Shown here one piece after another: positions 52,629-61,723 of a stretch of 64,000 nt of DNA. Where the stretch lies: assembly GCA_024639935.1 (NCBI GenBank), contig JAHEFZ010000008.1, positions 27,240 to 91,239 of the forward strand, in the 5' to 3' direction. The notes under the pieces were generated by a model that searched no databases, was not told the DNA's origin, and was given only the letters and a program-made list of their open reading frames with translations. The position numbers were made by a program, and so were the translations under genes. How positions within the stretch are numbered: position 1 is the first letter of the stretch; the number at the start of each line of letters is the position of its first letter. The DNA comes from Microbacteriaceae bacterium (lineage in GTDB: Bacteria; Actinomycetota; Actinomycetes; Actinomycetales; Microbacteriaceae).

Positions 52629-53321
52629 ATGACCGCGACTCCAGGATTCCGTGACCCCGCCGAACTCGCGGGGATACTCGGGGTGTCGATTCCCTCGGAC
52701 CTTCTCGAGCAGGCTCTCACTCATCGCTCCTTCGCCTATGAACACGGGGGTAGCCACTACGAACGCCTCGAATTCCTCGGTGATGCGATTCTGCAACAGG
52801 TCATCACTCTCGAGTTGTATGAACGCTTTCGTGATCTTCCCGAGGGTGATTTATCCAAGCGCCGTGCGGCGCTCGTCAGTACATCCGCCCTCGCCGAGGT
52901 TGCGCGGTCAATTGACCTCGGCGGTTTCCTTCGGCTCGGCAACGGCGAAGTGTCGACCGGCGGTCACGACAAGTCCTCGCTTCTCGCTGACATTGTCGAA
53001 TCACTAATTGGCGCAACGTATCTCAGCCTGGGCCAGAAGGCCGCATCCAAATTGGTCATCCGGTTGATCGGGCCACTTTTCGCCCAGTCGGACCGCTTTG
53101 GTTTCTCGATGGACCACAAGACCGCGCTGCAGGAGCACTGTGACCGACTTTCCATGGGCAAGCCCGTTTACGCCGTCACCGCGGAAGGTCCCGATCATTC
53201 GCGCGTGTTCCAGGCAACGGTCTCGTGCGACGGGGTTTCGTTGGGGGCGGGACGCGGCTCGAGCAAGAAGGCCGCCGAAGCCGCGGCAGCGTTCGCGGCA
53301 CTTGACGAGCTGTCTCGATAG
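52629..53321 (+). CDS. rnc: Ribonuclease III
   Basis: A 230-residue double-strand-specific endoribonuclease. The signature HYERLEFLGDAILQQVI holds catalytic acidic residues, and LLADIVESLIGATYLSLG supplies the second set. The C-terminal dsRNA-binding domain ends with GRGSSKKAAEAAAAFAAL. It processes rRNA precursors and degrades structured RNA. mutM follows after three bases. Confidence 0.97.
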   Translation: MTATPGFRDPAELAGILGVSIPSDLLEQALTHRSFAYEHGGSHYERLEFLGDAILQQVITLELYERFRDLPEGDLSKRRAALVSTSALAEVARSIDLGGFLRLGNGEVSTGGHDKSSLLADIVESLIGATYLSLGQKAASKLVIRLIGPLFAQSDRFGFSMDHKTALQEHCDRLSMGKPVYAVTAEGPDHSRVFQATVSCDGVSLGAGRGSSKKAAEAAAAFAALDELSR

Positions 53322-53324
53322 CCG

Positions 53325-54209
53325 ATGCCGGAACTTCCCGAGGTCGAAGTCGTCCGTCAAGGACTAGTGACGCATCTCGTCGGCGCTCGTGTGTCCGAGG
53401 TGACCATTTTTGACACGCGCGCGCTCAAGCGTCACCCCGGGAGCACCGAGCATTTCGCCTCCACGCTGACGGGTGCCCGGATCGAGTCGGCGGTTCGACG
53501 GGGCAAATTCGTCTGGTGTCCTCTTGACACCGGAGACGCGTTGGTTATTCACCTCGGAATGAGTGGCCAGATTCGTGTTGTTGACGATGGGCCTATCCGT
53601 CATGAACGGGTCCGTCTGTCTCTCGATGGACGGCCGGCCATCGCATTCGTCGACCAACGTCTCTTCGGTTCACTTGCACTGGACGCGCTGGTCGACGGGC
53701 AGGACGGATTTCCTGCTGGCGAAGGCTCGGACTCCCCGAACCTGCCGTCCTCGGTGATGCATATTGCGCGGGACGTCCTCGACCCCGCCCTCGACATCGA
53801 CGCCCTGATCGCACGATTTCGTCAGCGAACAAGCGGTGTGAAGGCCGCACTTCTCAACCAGGGTCTCGTCTCGGGAATCGGAAATATTTATGCCGACGAG
53901 GCGCTGTGGGCTGCTCAGATTCACTATGGGACGCCCGCAAATCAAATTCGCCCGATTGACTACCGACGACTCTTTGAGGCCGTTCGTGGGGTGATGACCA
54001 TGGCGCTCGAGGCCGGCGGCACATCATTTGACGCGCTCTATGTCAATGTCAATGGTGACTCAGGGTACTTCGATGTGTCGCTCAACGCCTACGGTCAAGG
54101 CGGCAGGCCCTGTGCCCGATGTGAAACTCTCATCGTCCGAGTGCCGTGGCAGAACCGCTCGTCGCACTTCTGCCCGCGCTGTCAGCGGTCTGCGCGAACC
54201 CGCCGTTAA
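53325..54209 (+). CDS. mutM: Formamidopyrimidine-DNA glycosylase
   Basis: A 294-residue DNA repair enzyme removing 8-oxoguanine and formamidopyrimidines. MPELPEVEVVRQGL gives the catalytic proline after Met removal and the key glutamate. GLVSGIGNIYADEALW is the helix-two-turn-helix, and CARCETLIVRVPWQNRSSHFCPRC is the C-terminal zinc finger with four cysteines. It is close behind rnc and ends 32 bases before smc. Confidence 0.97.
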   Translation: MPELPEVEVVRQGLVTHLVGARVSEVTIFDTRALKRHPGSTEHFASTLTGARIESAVRRGKFVWCPLDTGDALVIHLGMSGQIRVVDDGPIRHERVRLSLDGRPAIAFVDQRLFGSLALDALVDGQDGFPAGEGSDSPNLPSSVMHIARDVLDPALDIDALIARFRQRTSGVKAALLNQGLVSGIGNIYADEALWAAQIHYGTPANQIRPIDYRRLFEAVRGVMTMALEAGGTSFDALYVNVNGDSGYFDVSLNAYGQGGRPCARCETLIVRVPWQNRSSHFCPRCQRSARTRR

Positions 54210-54229
54210 TTTTCCTCGGAACAGTCGGG

Positions 54230-54235
54230 GATAAT
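54230..54235 (+). promoter_or_regulatory. -10 element GATAAT of smc
   Basis: GATAAT, AGAGAA, then the smc ATG. The match to the -10 consensus TATAAT is the best of the leaderless series. Confidence 0.55.
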
Positions 54236-54241
54236 AGAGAA

Positions 54242-57200
54242 ATGTATCTGAAGTCCCTCACCCTCAAGGGCTTCAAGTCGTTCGCGCAACCGACGACCTT
54301 TCAGTTCGAGCCAGGGGTCACTGCTGTCGTCGGCCCCAACGGATCGGGCAAGTCGAACGTCGTTGATGGACTCGCGTGGGTCATGGGTGAGCAAGGCGCA
54401 AAGACGCTTCGCGGCGGGAAGATGGACGACGTCATCTTTGCCGGAACGGCCACGCGCGGCCCACTTGGCCGGGCCGAGGTAACACTCACTATCGACAACT
54501 CGGACGGCGCGTTACCCATCGAATACACCGAGGTGACGATCTCGCGCATTCTTTTCCGCAACGGCCAGTCGGAGTACGCCATCAATGGCGAGTCCTGTCG
54601 GCTTCTCGACGTCCAAGAACTGCTGTCGGATTCAGGGCTGGGTCGCGAGATGCACGTCATCGTGGGCCAGGGTCGCCTCGACACGGTGCTGTCGGCAACG
54701 CCCGAGGACCGCCGCGGTTTCATCGAAGAAGCCGCCGGAATTCTCAAGCACCGCCGTCGCAAGGAAAAGACAGTTCGAAAACTTGACGCGATGCAGGCGA
54801 ACCTTACGCGACTGACGGACCTCTCCGGGGAGATTCGACGTCAACTCAAGCCTCTCGGGCAGCAGGCCGAAGTCGCGCGCGAGGCACAAAACATTGCATC
54901 GGTCGTTCGTGACGCTCGTGCGCGAATTCTTGCCGACGATGTCGTGGCGTTGCGCCGCGACATCAATGATCACCAACAAACGGAGACGGAACGCCAAACC
55001 GAAAGACTTGTCGTCGCCGACCAACTTGACCATGTTTTGCTTCGGATTCGAACCCTCGAACTCGATTTGACGTCGGATGTAGTCGATGGCCACCGCCGGG
55101 TCGCATTTGAACTCGAGCAGGTGAGAGAACGTTGTCGAAACCTCAGCCAAATCGTCCGCGACCGCATCACGCTCTTGTCCCAGGACATCTCGGAATCCAC
55201 TCCAATCCTCGCGATTTCAGACGAGATGGTCGAGGTCGCACGACGTGACGTTTCCGCGCTCGAACTCCAGGTCACGGAAATGGAAGCTAACGTCGGAGCT
55301 GCTGCCGCAACGACCGCGACAGCTGCAGCAAACCTCGAGGCCATCGATCACGAGATAGCCGACCAGAGCGTGCTCATTACTCAGCACGACCTTGACCGCG
55401 CTTCGCTCGAGGGTCGCGTCGATCTCGCGCGTTCGCGGGTGGCGAGTGCACAGGGTGAACTTTTGCGCAGCGAGAGTGCTCGCGAGGCGGCCGCACTTCG
55501 TCAGACCGAGGCCGAGTCCGCACTGTCCGAAATTGATGATGCTCCCGGTGGAACGAACACGGAACTAGAGCGTGCCGTGACGACGGCGGATTCGCGGGTT
55601 CTCGAGTTGCACTCTAAGGTCGACGCCGACCGGGAAGCCCTTCACACTCTCGAACGTGAACGCGACGCTCTTGCCGCCCGTGTATCGGCATTGTCGTTGG
55701 CGTTGGAATCGAAAGATGGACGCGATTCAGTCACGGGTCGTCGTGGAATCCGCGGTCTTGTCGCCGACAACATTACGGTGACTCCCGGTTTCGAGGCGGC
55801 GATCACGGCAGCCTTAGGAGGCTTGGCTGACGCGATTCTTGCCGACACGCGGGATAGTGCAATCGATGCTCTCGCTCACGCGACCGAGACCGACGCTGGT
55901 CGCGTAGAGGTAGTGCTGGCAAAAACCGACGGTCCGACGCCAGACGTGATCGCCGTGGCGGGCGTGAAATCTGCGTCGGAGTTTGTCGTGGGGCCGGCCG
56001 GAGTTGCCGGAGTCTTGTCCCGCACATACGTCGCCGACGACCTCGATGCGGCTCGAGCTGCGTGGCCATCAATTGTCTCGGCGGGAATCGCCGATTCCGC
56101 AATTCTGGTGACTCGCTCAGGCGAGGTGATGACTCGATTTGTCCTGCGCGGCGGACACGGCGCTCAACAATCGCGGATCGAATTGGCTGGCGAGCGCGAT
56201 CAGGCGAAGACAGCACTGGGAACCGTCTCGACTGAAATCGAACGCCGGCGCAATGCGCTCGACTCTCTTCGCGACGAACTGAACTCCGCCAAGATGATCG
56301 CCGCGACAGCACTTGCTGACTTACGCTCGGCCGACGCGCGCAACGCCGAAGTTGTCTCCGAGAAGTCGAGGCTTCGGGCTCAGGCGGACGCTGCAGGCTC
56401 GGAAATTGAGCGCATCAGCCTGGCCCTCGACAAGGCGACGAGCGCCGTCGACGAAGCCGAAGCGCACCTCGGTGACACGGTTCGCGCGCTCGAGGCGTTC
56501 ATTGCAACCCCGCGTCCGTCACTCGACGCATCCTCGCGTGACAACGCCGTGTTGGCTCTCGAGGCGTCTCGAGCGGTCGAATTGCAGGTTCGAATTGATA
56601 TGGAGACCATTCGTGAACGGGTTCGCTCGGAACGCGATCGAGCGGACGAAATGGCACGAACGCTTGAAGCCGATCGCACGGCAGCCGCTGAGCGCGCCGC
56701 ACAGCGGGTCCAGCGGCGGGGCCAACTCGAAAATGCGGAGAGAATTTCGAGCGACATCCCCCCGATACTTGCGGCACTCGATGCGAGTGTGTCGGAGGCG
56801 CAGGTCAGACTTGCAGACGCTGAACGCGCCCGTGCCGCCAGTTCGGGGGAACTGACCGACCTTCGATCCCGGGAAACGGAACTGAGAACGCGCCTCAGTG
56901 CCGTGACCGACGGCGTCCACGGGCTCGAGATGCAGATCTACGAGAAGCGCCTTCACCTGGGCAATCTTCTCGAGCGAGCTGCGGACGAGATGGCGTTCAC
57001 CGAACAGGTTCTCGTCGACGAATACGGCCCTGACACACTCGTTCCCGTGTTGGCCGGCGACCCGGTGCCTTTTGTGCGAATCGAACAGGAAGCGCGCTTG
57101 AAGGCTGCCGAGAAGTCGATGGATCAACTCGGTCGAGTGAACCCACTCGCCCTCGAAGAATTTGCGGCTCTCGAACAACGCCATCAATTCCTTACCGAAC

Positions 57201-57736
57201 AGTTGGCTGATCTCGAGAAGACACGACTTGACCTCCTGCAGATTATTGACGACCTTGACGAGCGCATGCAGTCGATTTTCGTGGACGCCTTCCGCGACAC
57301 AAAGGCAGCGTTCGACGCGATTTTGCCAATCCTGTTCCCTGGCGGAACAGGACATCTCACCCTCACCGATCCTGATTCGCCGTTGACCACGGGCATCGAA
57401 GTCAGCGTCAAGCCCGCCGGAAAGAAGATTGAACGTCTGTCGTTATTGTCGGGCGGGGAGCGTTCGCTTGCGGCCGTTGCCCTCCTAGTCGCCATCTTCA
57501 AAGCGCGTCCGTCACCGTTCTACATCCTTGACGAGGTGGAGGCTGCTCTTGATGACGCAAACCTCGGTCGTCTGTTGAGCATCTTTGAAGAATTACGCGC
57601 GTCGTCGCAGCTGATCATCATCACGCACCAAAAGCGCACGATGGAAATTGCGGACGCGCTCTACGGTGTCTCGATGCGTAACGACGGGGTCAGCGCCGTC
57701 GTCGGTCAGCGCGTCGCGGCTGCGGTCGAAGCGTAG
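54242..57736 (+). CDS. smc: Chromosome segregation protein SMC
   Basis: A 1164-residue condensin ATPase. MYLKSLTLKGFKSFAQPTTF and the Walker A VVGPNGSGKSNVVDGLAWVMG open it. Long heptad coiled coils flank a hinge at about residues 500-640 (RRGIRGLVADNITVTPGFEAAITAALGG). The C-terminal head has LSLLSGGERSLAAVALLVAIFKARPSPFYILDEVEAALDDANL (signature and Walker B). The track starts 32 codons earlier inside mutM; the ATG at 54242 is the family start. It compacts and segregates the chromosome with ScpAB, not in the window. Confidence 0.98.
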   Translation: MYLKSLTLKGFKSFAQPTTFQFEPGVTAVVGPNGSGKSNVVDGLAWVMGEQGAKTLRGGKMDDVIFAGTATRGPLGRAEVTLTIDNSDGALPIEYTEVTISRILFRNGQSEYAINGESCRLLDVQELLSDSGLGREMHVIVGQGRLDTVLSATPEDRRGFIEEAAGILKHRRRKEKTVRKLDAMQANLTRLTDLSGEIRRQLKPLGQQAEVAREAQNIASVVRDARARILADDVVALRRDINDHQQTETERQTERLVVADQLDHVLLRIRTLELDLTSDVVDGHRRVAFELEQVRERCRNLSQIVRDRITLLSQDISESTPILAISDEMVEVARRDVSALELQVTEMEANVGAAAATTATAAANLEAIDHEIADQSVLITQHDLDRASLEGRVDLARSRVASAQGELLRSESAREAAALRQTEAESALSEIDDAPGGTNTELERAVTTADSRVLELHSKVDADREALHTLERERDALAARVSALSLALESKDGRDSVTGRRGIRGLVADNITVTPGFEAAITAALGGLADAILADTRDSAIDALAHATETDAGRVEVVLAKTDGPTPDVIAVAGVKSASEFVVGPAGVAGVLSRTYVADDLDAARAAWPSIVSAGIADSAILVTRSGEVMTRFVLRGGHGAQQSRIELAGERDQAKTALGTVSTEIERRRNALDSLRDELNSAKMIAATALADLRSADARNAEVVSEKSRLRAQADAAGSEIERISLALDKATSAVDEAEAHLGDTVRALEAFIATPRPSLDASSRDNAVLALEASRAVELQVRIDMETIRERVRSERDRADEMARTLEADRTAAAERAAQRVQRRGQLENAERISSDIPPILAALDASVSEAQVRLADAERARAASSGELTDLRSRETELRTRLSAVTDGVHGLEMQIYEKRLHLGNLLERAADEMAFTEQVLVDEYGPDTLVPVLAGDPVPFVRIEQEARLKAAEKSMDQLGRVNPLALEEFAALEQRHQFLTEQLADLEKTRLDLLQIIDDLDERMQSIFVDAFRDTKAAFDAILPILFPGGTGHLTLTDPDSPLTTGIEVSVKPAGKKIERLSLLSGGERSLAAVALLVAIFKARPSPFYILDEVEAALDDANLGRLLSIFEELRASSQLIIITHQKRTMEIADALYGVSMRNDGVSAVVGQRVAAAVEA

Positions 57737-57739
57737 GCT
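57734..57739 (+). promoter_or_regulatory. -10 element TAGGCT of ftsY, overlapping smc stop
   Basis: TAGGCT starts on the smc TAG stop codon, then CGGTTC, then the ftsY ATG. Confidence 0.55.
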
Positions 57740-57745
57740 CGGTTC

Positions 57746-58621
57746 ATGGCGTGGTCCTTATCGAAGGCATTCAGAGGCCTCTTTGCGGGGGCGCGTGAAG
57801 TCGAGCCACAGGACTGGGAAAACCTTGAGGACACCCTGCTGCGGGCCGACTTCGGGCCGCGAGTAACCGACGAGGTCATCGAGGCGGTTCATGCGATTGC
57901 TGATGGGTCAAAACCGCTTGACACCGACGACCTTCGTCGTATCCTCGGCGAGGTTCTCGAGGAACGGCTCGCGTCGTTCGATCCGACCCTGTCCTTGACC
58001 TCCGAATCCGGAAAACCCGCAGTCGTCCTTGTTGTCGGTGTAAACGGTGTCGGAAAAACCACGACCATTGGAAAATTGGCGAAGTTCATCGCCACCCGCG
58101 GAAAGCGCGTCCTCGTGGGCGCGGCGGACACGTTCCGCGCCGCGGCGGTCGATCAACTCGCTACGTGGGCGGAGCGCGCCGGCGCTGATATCGTCAAACC
58201 GCAACAGGACGGACAGGACCCCGCTTCCGTCGCTTTTCAAACGGTCGAGCGCGCTGTTGCGAGTGGCCACGAGATTGTCATCATCGACACGGCCGGGAGA
58301 CTTCACACCAAATCGGGGTTGATGGATGAACTCGCCAAGATCAAGCGCGTCGTACAGAAAAGCGTTCCCATTTCCGAGGTCCTTCTCGTTCTTGATGCGA
58401 CAACGGGGCAAAACGGCCTCAATCAGGCCGAAGCGTTTCTCGAACAGGCCGGCGTCACGGGTCTGGTTCTCACAAAACTGGATGGAAGCGCACGCGGTGG
58501 ATTTGTCTTCGCGGTTCAAGAACTAACGGGTATTCCCGTCAAGTTGGTTGGGCAGGGTGAGGGAATCGATGACTTGACCGGGTTCACGCCACACGTGTTT
58601 GTTCGCCAGTTGCTTGACTAA
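57746..58621 (+). CDS. ftsY: Signal recognition particle receptor FtsY
   Basis: A 291-residue SRP GTPase. VVGVNGVGKTTTIGKLAKF is G1, ADTFRAAAVDQLATWAERAGAD the insertion-box region, IIDTAGRLHTKSGLMDELAKI G3, LTKLDGSARGGFVFAVQEL G4, and KLVGQGEGIDDLTGF the closing loop. It lacks a long acidic A-domain, so membrane contact relies on the short N-terminal helix MAWSLSKAFRGLF. It partners Ffh (59162) to deliver membrane proteins to SecYEG. Confidence 0.97.
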   Translation: MAWSLSKAFRGLFAGAREVEPQDWENLEDTLLRADFGPRVTDEVIEAVHAIADGSKPLDTDDLRRILGEVLEERLASFDPTLSLTSESGKPAVVLVVGVNGVGKTTTIGKLAKFIATRGKRVLVGAADTFRAAAVDQLATWAERAGADIVKPQQDGQDPASVAFQTVERAVASGHEIVIIDTAGRLHTKSGLMDELAKIKRVVQKSVPISEVLLVLDATTGQNGLNQAEAFLEQAGVTGLVLTKLDGSARGGFVFAVQELTGIPVKLVGQGEGIDDLTGFTPHVFVRQLLD

Positions 58622-58626
58622 CCGCA

Positions 58627-58632
58627 TACTCT
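58627..58632 (+). promoter_or_regulatory. -10 element TACTCT of gamma carbonic anhydrase gene
   Basis: TACTCT ends seven bases before the ATG at 58640. Confidence 0.45.
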
Positions 58633-58639
58633 TGAGGGC

Positions 58640-59149
58640 ATGAAGCGCACATTCGATGGACACGATCCGGTCGTTGCCGATGGCGCATGGATATCGCCCA
58701 CGGCGATGCTCATCGGACGCGTCACAATCGGGTCGATGGCTTCGGTGTACTTCGGCGCGGTACTGCGAGGAGACGTCAATTCGATTTCCCTCGGCGACGG
58801 TTCGAACATCCAGGACAACGTCGCGGTTCATTGCGACAGCGACAAACCGACCGTTATTGGCCGTGGAGTATCGGTTGGGCACGCCGCGGTCGTTCATGGT
58901 TGCACCATTGGCGACGATTGCCTCATCGGGATGAACGCGACAGTGCTGTCCGGGGCGGTCATCGGGAACGAATCGCTGGTTGCTGCGGGCTCTGTCGTAC
59001 TGGAGGGGACAATAATTCCACCTCGGTCACTGGTGGCGGGCGTTCCCGGAAAAGTGCGCCGTGAATTGACCGATGCCGAGGTCGAGGGTATTCGCCACAA
59101 CGCGCGTCACTATCACGAACTCAGTCTTCACCACGCGCGCGAAGACTAG
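58640..59149 (+). CDS. Gamma carbonic anhydrase family protein
   Basis: A 169-residue left-handed beta-helix protein (hexapeptide repeats). Zinc-ligand histidines of the family are visible in VAVHCDSDKPTVIGRGVSVGHAAVVHGCTIGDDCLIGMNA. The closing helix EGIRHNARHYHELSLHHA is typical of YrdA/PaaY-like members. It may hydrate CO2, but many relatives show little activity. It sits alone between ftsY and ffh, and its TAG stop begins the ffh -10 element. Confidence 0.92.
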   Translation: MKRTFDGHDPVVADGAWISPTAMLIGRVTIGSMASVYFGAVLRGDVNSISLGDGSNIQDNVAVHCDSDKPTVIGRGVSVGHAAVVHGCTIGDDCLIGMNATVLSGAVIGNESLVAAGSVVLEGTIIPPRSLVAGVPGKVRRELTDAEVEGIRHNARHYHELSLHHARED

Positions 59150-59152
59150 TCT
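59147..59152 (+). promoter_or_regulatory. -10 element TAGTCT of ffh, overlapping upstream stop
   Basis: TAGTCT begins on the TAG stop of the carbonic anhydrase gene and ends nine bases before the ffh ATG; GGAAGGG in the gap may be a short ribosome site. Confidence 0.5.
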
Positions 59153-59161
59153 GGAAGGGTT

Positions 59162-60709
59162 ATGGCCGTCTTTGGAACCCTCTCCGAGAAACTCACGTCC
59201 GCCCTCTCGAATCTTCGCACGAAGGGTAAACTCAGCGCAGCGGATGTCGATGGAACTGTCCGCGAGATTCGCCGAGCGCTGCTCGATGCCGACGTTTCGC
59301 TCGACGTAGTCAAGTCATTCACGGGAAAGATTCGCGATCGGGCATTGTCGGATGCGGTCAACAAAGCCCTCAATCCGGCGCAACAGGTCGTTCAAATTGT
59401 CAACGAGGAACTGGTCGAGATTCTCGGTGGCACACAGTCACAATTGACCTTCGCTAAGACCCCTCCAACCGTCATCATGTTGGCCGGCCTACAGGGTTCG
59501 GGCAAGACGACGTTTGCGGGGAAACTTGCGCGGTACCTCAAGTCCCAGGGGCACACCCCGGTGCTGGTCGCGTGTGACCTCCAGCGCCCCAACGCGGTCA
59601 CGCAGTTGACGGTGGTCGCGGAGCAGGCAGGTGTGCAGATCTTTGCTCCTGAGCCAGGCAACGGCAAGGGAAACCCTGTCTCGGTCGCCAAGGACGGCGT
59701 GAAGTATGCAAAGCAAAAGATGTACGACACGGTAATCATTGACACCGCGGGACGCCTCGGTGTCGACGAGGACCTGATGCGTGAGGCGCGAGCCGTTCGA
59801 GACGCAACGAATCCCGACGAGGTCCTGTTCGTTCTCGATGCGATGATCGGCCAAGATGCGGTCCTCACCGCAAAGGCCTTCCAGGACGGCGTCGACTTCA
59901 CGGGTGTTGTGCTGACAAAACTCGACGGTGATGCCCGAGGCGGCGCCGCACTCTCGGTTAGCGGACTGACGGACCGCCCTATCGTGTTCGCCTCGACCGG
60001 CGAAAGCCTCGATGCACTGGAACCCTTCTACCCCGACCGAATGGCGAGTCGAATTCTCGATCTCGGGGACATTCTCACGCTCATCGAACAGGCGCAAAAA
60101 AACTTCGACGAGGAAGACGCCAACAAGGTCGCCGAAAAGATTCAGTCGAACTCCTTTACGCTTCAAGACTTCCTCGAACAGCTGCAGCAGGTGCGCAAAA
60201 TGGGGTCGATGAAGGGGCTTCTCGGAATGATGCCGGGGGCTGGCAAAATGCGTGAGCAGATCGACAATTTTGACGAAAAGGAAATCGACCGCACCGAAGC
60301 CATCATTCGGTCGATGACTCCCGCCGAGCGTGAAACCCCTCGATTGCTCAACGGTTCGAGACGACTTCGAATCGCGAAGGGTTCGGGAATGACCGTCACC
60401 GACGTGAACCAACTCGTCATCCGATTCGAATCCGCCGCAAAGATGATGAAGACGGTCGCCAAGGGCGGAACCCCGAACATCCCTGGCATGGGGCCGGTTC
60501 CCGGGGTTCGCCCGAAGGGCAAAGCGATTACCGCCAAAAAAGGGTCGCGTTCGGGGAACCCAGCCAAGCGCGCCGCTGAAAACGCGGCGATTCACTCGGC
60601 GTCGTCCCCCACGGGAAATAGTTTTGGGCTCGGTTCAGAACCGACTTCCGAATTAGGCGACAAGGATCACGAGACACTGCGTCGTCTTTTGGAACGCGGC
60701 GGACTGTGA
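59162..60709 (+). CDS. ffh: Signal recognition particle protein Ffh
   Basis: A 515-residue SRP54. The N domain (FGTLSEKLTSALSNLRTKGKLS) precedes G1 LAGLQGSGKTTFAGKLARYL, CDLQRPNAVTQL, G3 IIDTAGRLGVDEDLMREA and G4 LTKLDGDARGGAALSV. The methionine-rich M domain binds signal peptides and 4.5S RNA (KMGSMKGLLGMMPGAGKM; RLRIAKGSGMTVTDVNQLV). A Ser/Gly-rich tail follows. The 4.5S RNA gene is not in the window. It overlaps the EamA gene by four bases. Confidence 0.98.
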   Translation: MAVFGTLSEKLTSALSNLRTKGKLSAADVDGTVREIRRALLDADVSLDVVKSFTGKIRDRALSDAVNKALNPAQQVVQIVNEELVEILGGTQSQLTFAKTPPTVIMLAGLQGSGKTTFAGKLARYLKSQGHTPVLVACDLQRPNAVTQLTVVAEQAGVQIFAPEPGNGKGNPVSVAKDGVKYAKQKMYDTVIIDTAGRLGVDEDLMREARAVRDATNPDEVLFVLDAMIGQDAVLTAKAFQDGVDFTGVVLTKLDGDARGGAALSVSGLTDRPIVFASTGESLDALEPFYPDRMASRILDLGDILTLIEQAQKNFDEEDANKVAEKIQSNSFTLQDFLEQLQQVRKMGSMKGLLGMMPGAGKMREQIDNFDEKEIDRTEAIIRSMTPAERETPRLLNGSRRLRIAKGSGMTVTDVNQLVIRFESAAKMMKTVAKGGTPNIPGMGPVPGVRPKGKAITAKKGSRSGNPAKRAAENAAIHSASSPTGNSFGLGSEPTSELGDKDHETLRRLLERGGL

Positions 60710-61575
60710 GCAACGACCGAATCTCACCGAAGGTCCTCGTCGCCATCGTTGGAACAGTCCTTGCCTGGTCGAGCGCTTTTGTCGTGATTCGTGCGGTCTT
60801 GCCGGTATTTTCACCGGGTGAACTGGCATTTCTTCGGCAACTGGTTGCGGTGCCACTTCTCGCCGTCTGGATGATCGGACACAAGTGGGTGTGGCCCACC
60901 GTTCGCGAATGGGTGCTCATCGCAGTTTTCGGACTCACCTGGTTTTCGACTTACATCGTGGCGCTCAACACCGCAGAACTGACACTTGATGCGGGGACCG
61001 CGTCGTTCATCGTCAACATCGGGCCCCTGCTGATTGCGGTGGGAGCGTTCGTGTTCCTCGGTGAAAAACTTTCGCGGAACCTCCTCGCCGGTGCACTGAT
61101 CGCCCTTGCTGGAGTTGGCCTGATTGCATGGGGCACATCATCAAGCGATCGGGTAGACCTTGTCGGTTTGCTGTGGGCGCTCGTCGCAACGGCGACGTAC
61201 GCCATCGGTGTACTGACCCAGAAGCCAGCTCTCGCGCGACTCTCGTCAAACCAGGTAACTCTTTTGGGTGCGGCGATCGCGTTGATTCCGTTGTTCTGGT
61301 GGGCGCCCGAAGCTTTCTTTCACGCGCAAACAGCGCCTATCGAGGCACTCGGGGGAGCAATCTGGCTCGGGGCAATTCCGACCGCGCTCGGCTTCGGGTT
61401 GTGGGGCTACGCGCTCAAACGAATGCCCGCGGGACGACTTGGTGTCTCGACCTACGTCGTTCCGCCGCTCGTTATTTTGGAGTCCGCTCTGGTTCTCGAC
61501 GAATGGCCTCACCCGGTCGCTCTCGTCGGCGGAGTGATCGCACTGGCGGGAGTGTGGTGGTCCCGACGGTCGTGA
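60706..61575 (+). CDS. EamA-family (DMT superfamily) transporter
   Basis: A 289-residue membrane protein with ten hydrophobic segments in two repeats; WSSAFVVIRAVLPVFSPGELAFLRQLVAV and AIPTALGFGLWGYALKRMPAGRLGVSTYVVPPLV are the repeat hallmarks. It starts with GTG overlapping the ffh TGA, so it is coupled to ffh in translation although the functional link is unclear. Substrate unknown; amino acid or metabolite export is common in this family. Confidence 0.88.
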   Translation: MSNDRISPKVLVAIVGTVLAWSSAFVVIRAVLPVFSPGELAFLRQLVAVPLLAVWMIGHKWVWPTVREWVLIAVFGLTWFSTYIVALNTAELTLDAGTASFIVNIGPLLIAVGAFVFLGEKLSRNLLAGALIALAGVGLIAWGTSSSDRVDLVGLLWALVATATYAIGVLTQKPALARLSSNQVTLLGAAIALIPLFWWAPEAFFHAQTAPIEALGGAIWLGAIPTALGFGLWGYALKRMPAGRLGVSTYVVPPLVILESALVLDEWPHPVALVGGVIALAGVWWSRRS

Positions 61576-61605
61576 TTGGCAAACTCGGGGTTTTTCTGGC
61601 AGACT
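61576..61605 (+). promoter_or_regulatory. Promoter of the rpsP operon
   Basis: TTGGCA (61576-61581) and CAGACT (61600-61605) are 18 bases apart. They give a leader of roughly 110 bases before the rpsP GTG, unlike the leaderless genes nearby. Confidence 0.55.
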
Positions 61606-61723
61606 GAGGACTTGTGTCCATCTCGTAGGACCCTCTAACCCTGCGAAATGGCGTCCTGCTTCCGCATTCGAGCAACCCCACGCTTGAAACGCGGTGCGTC
61701 ATCGCAAACAAATCTGGAGAATC

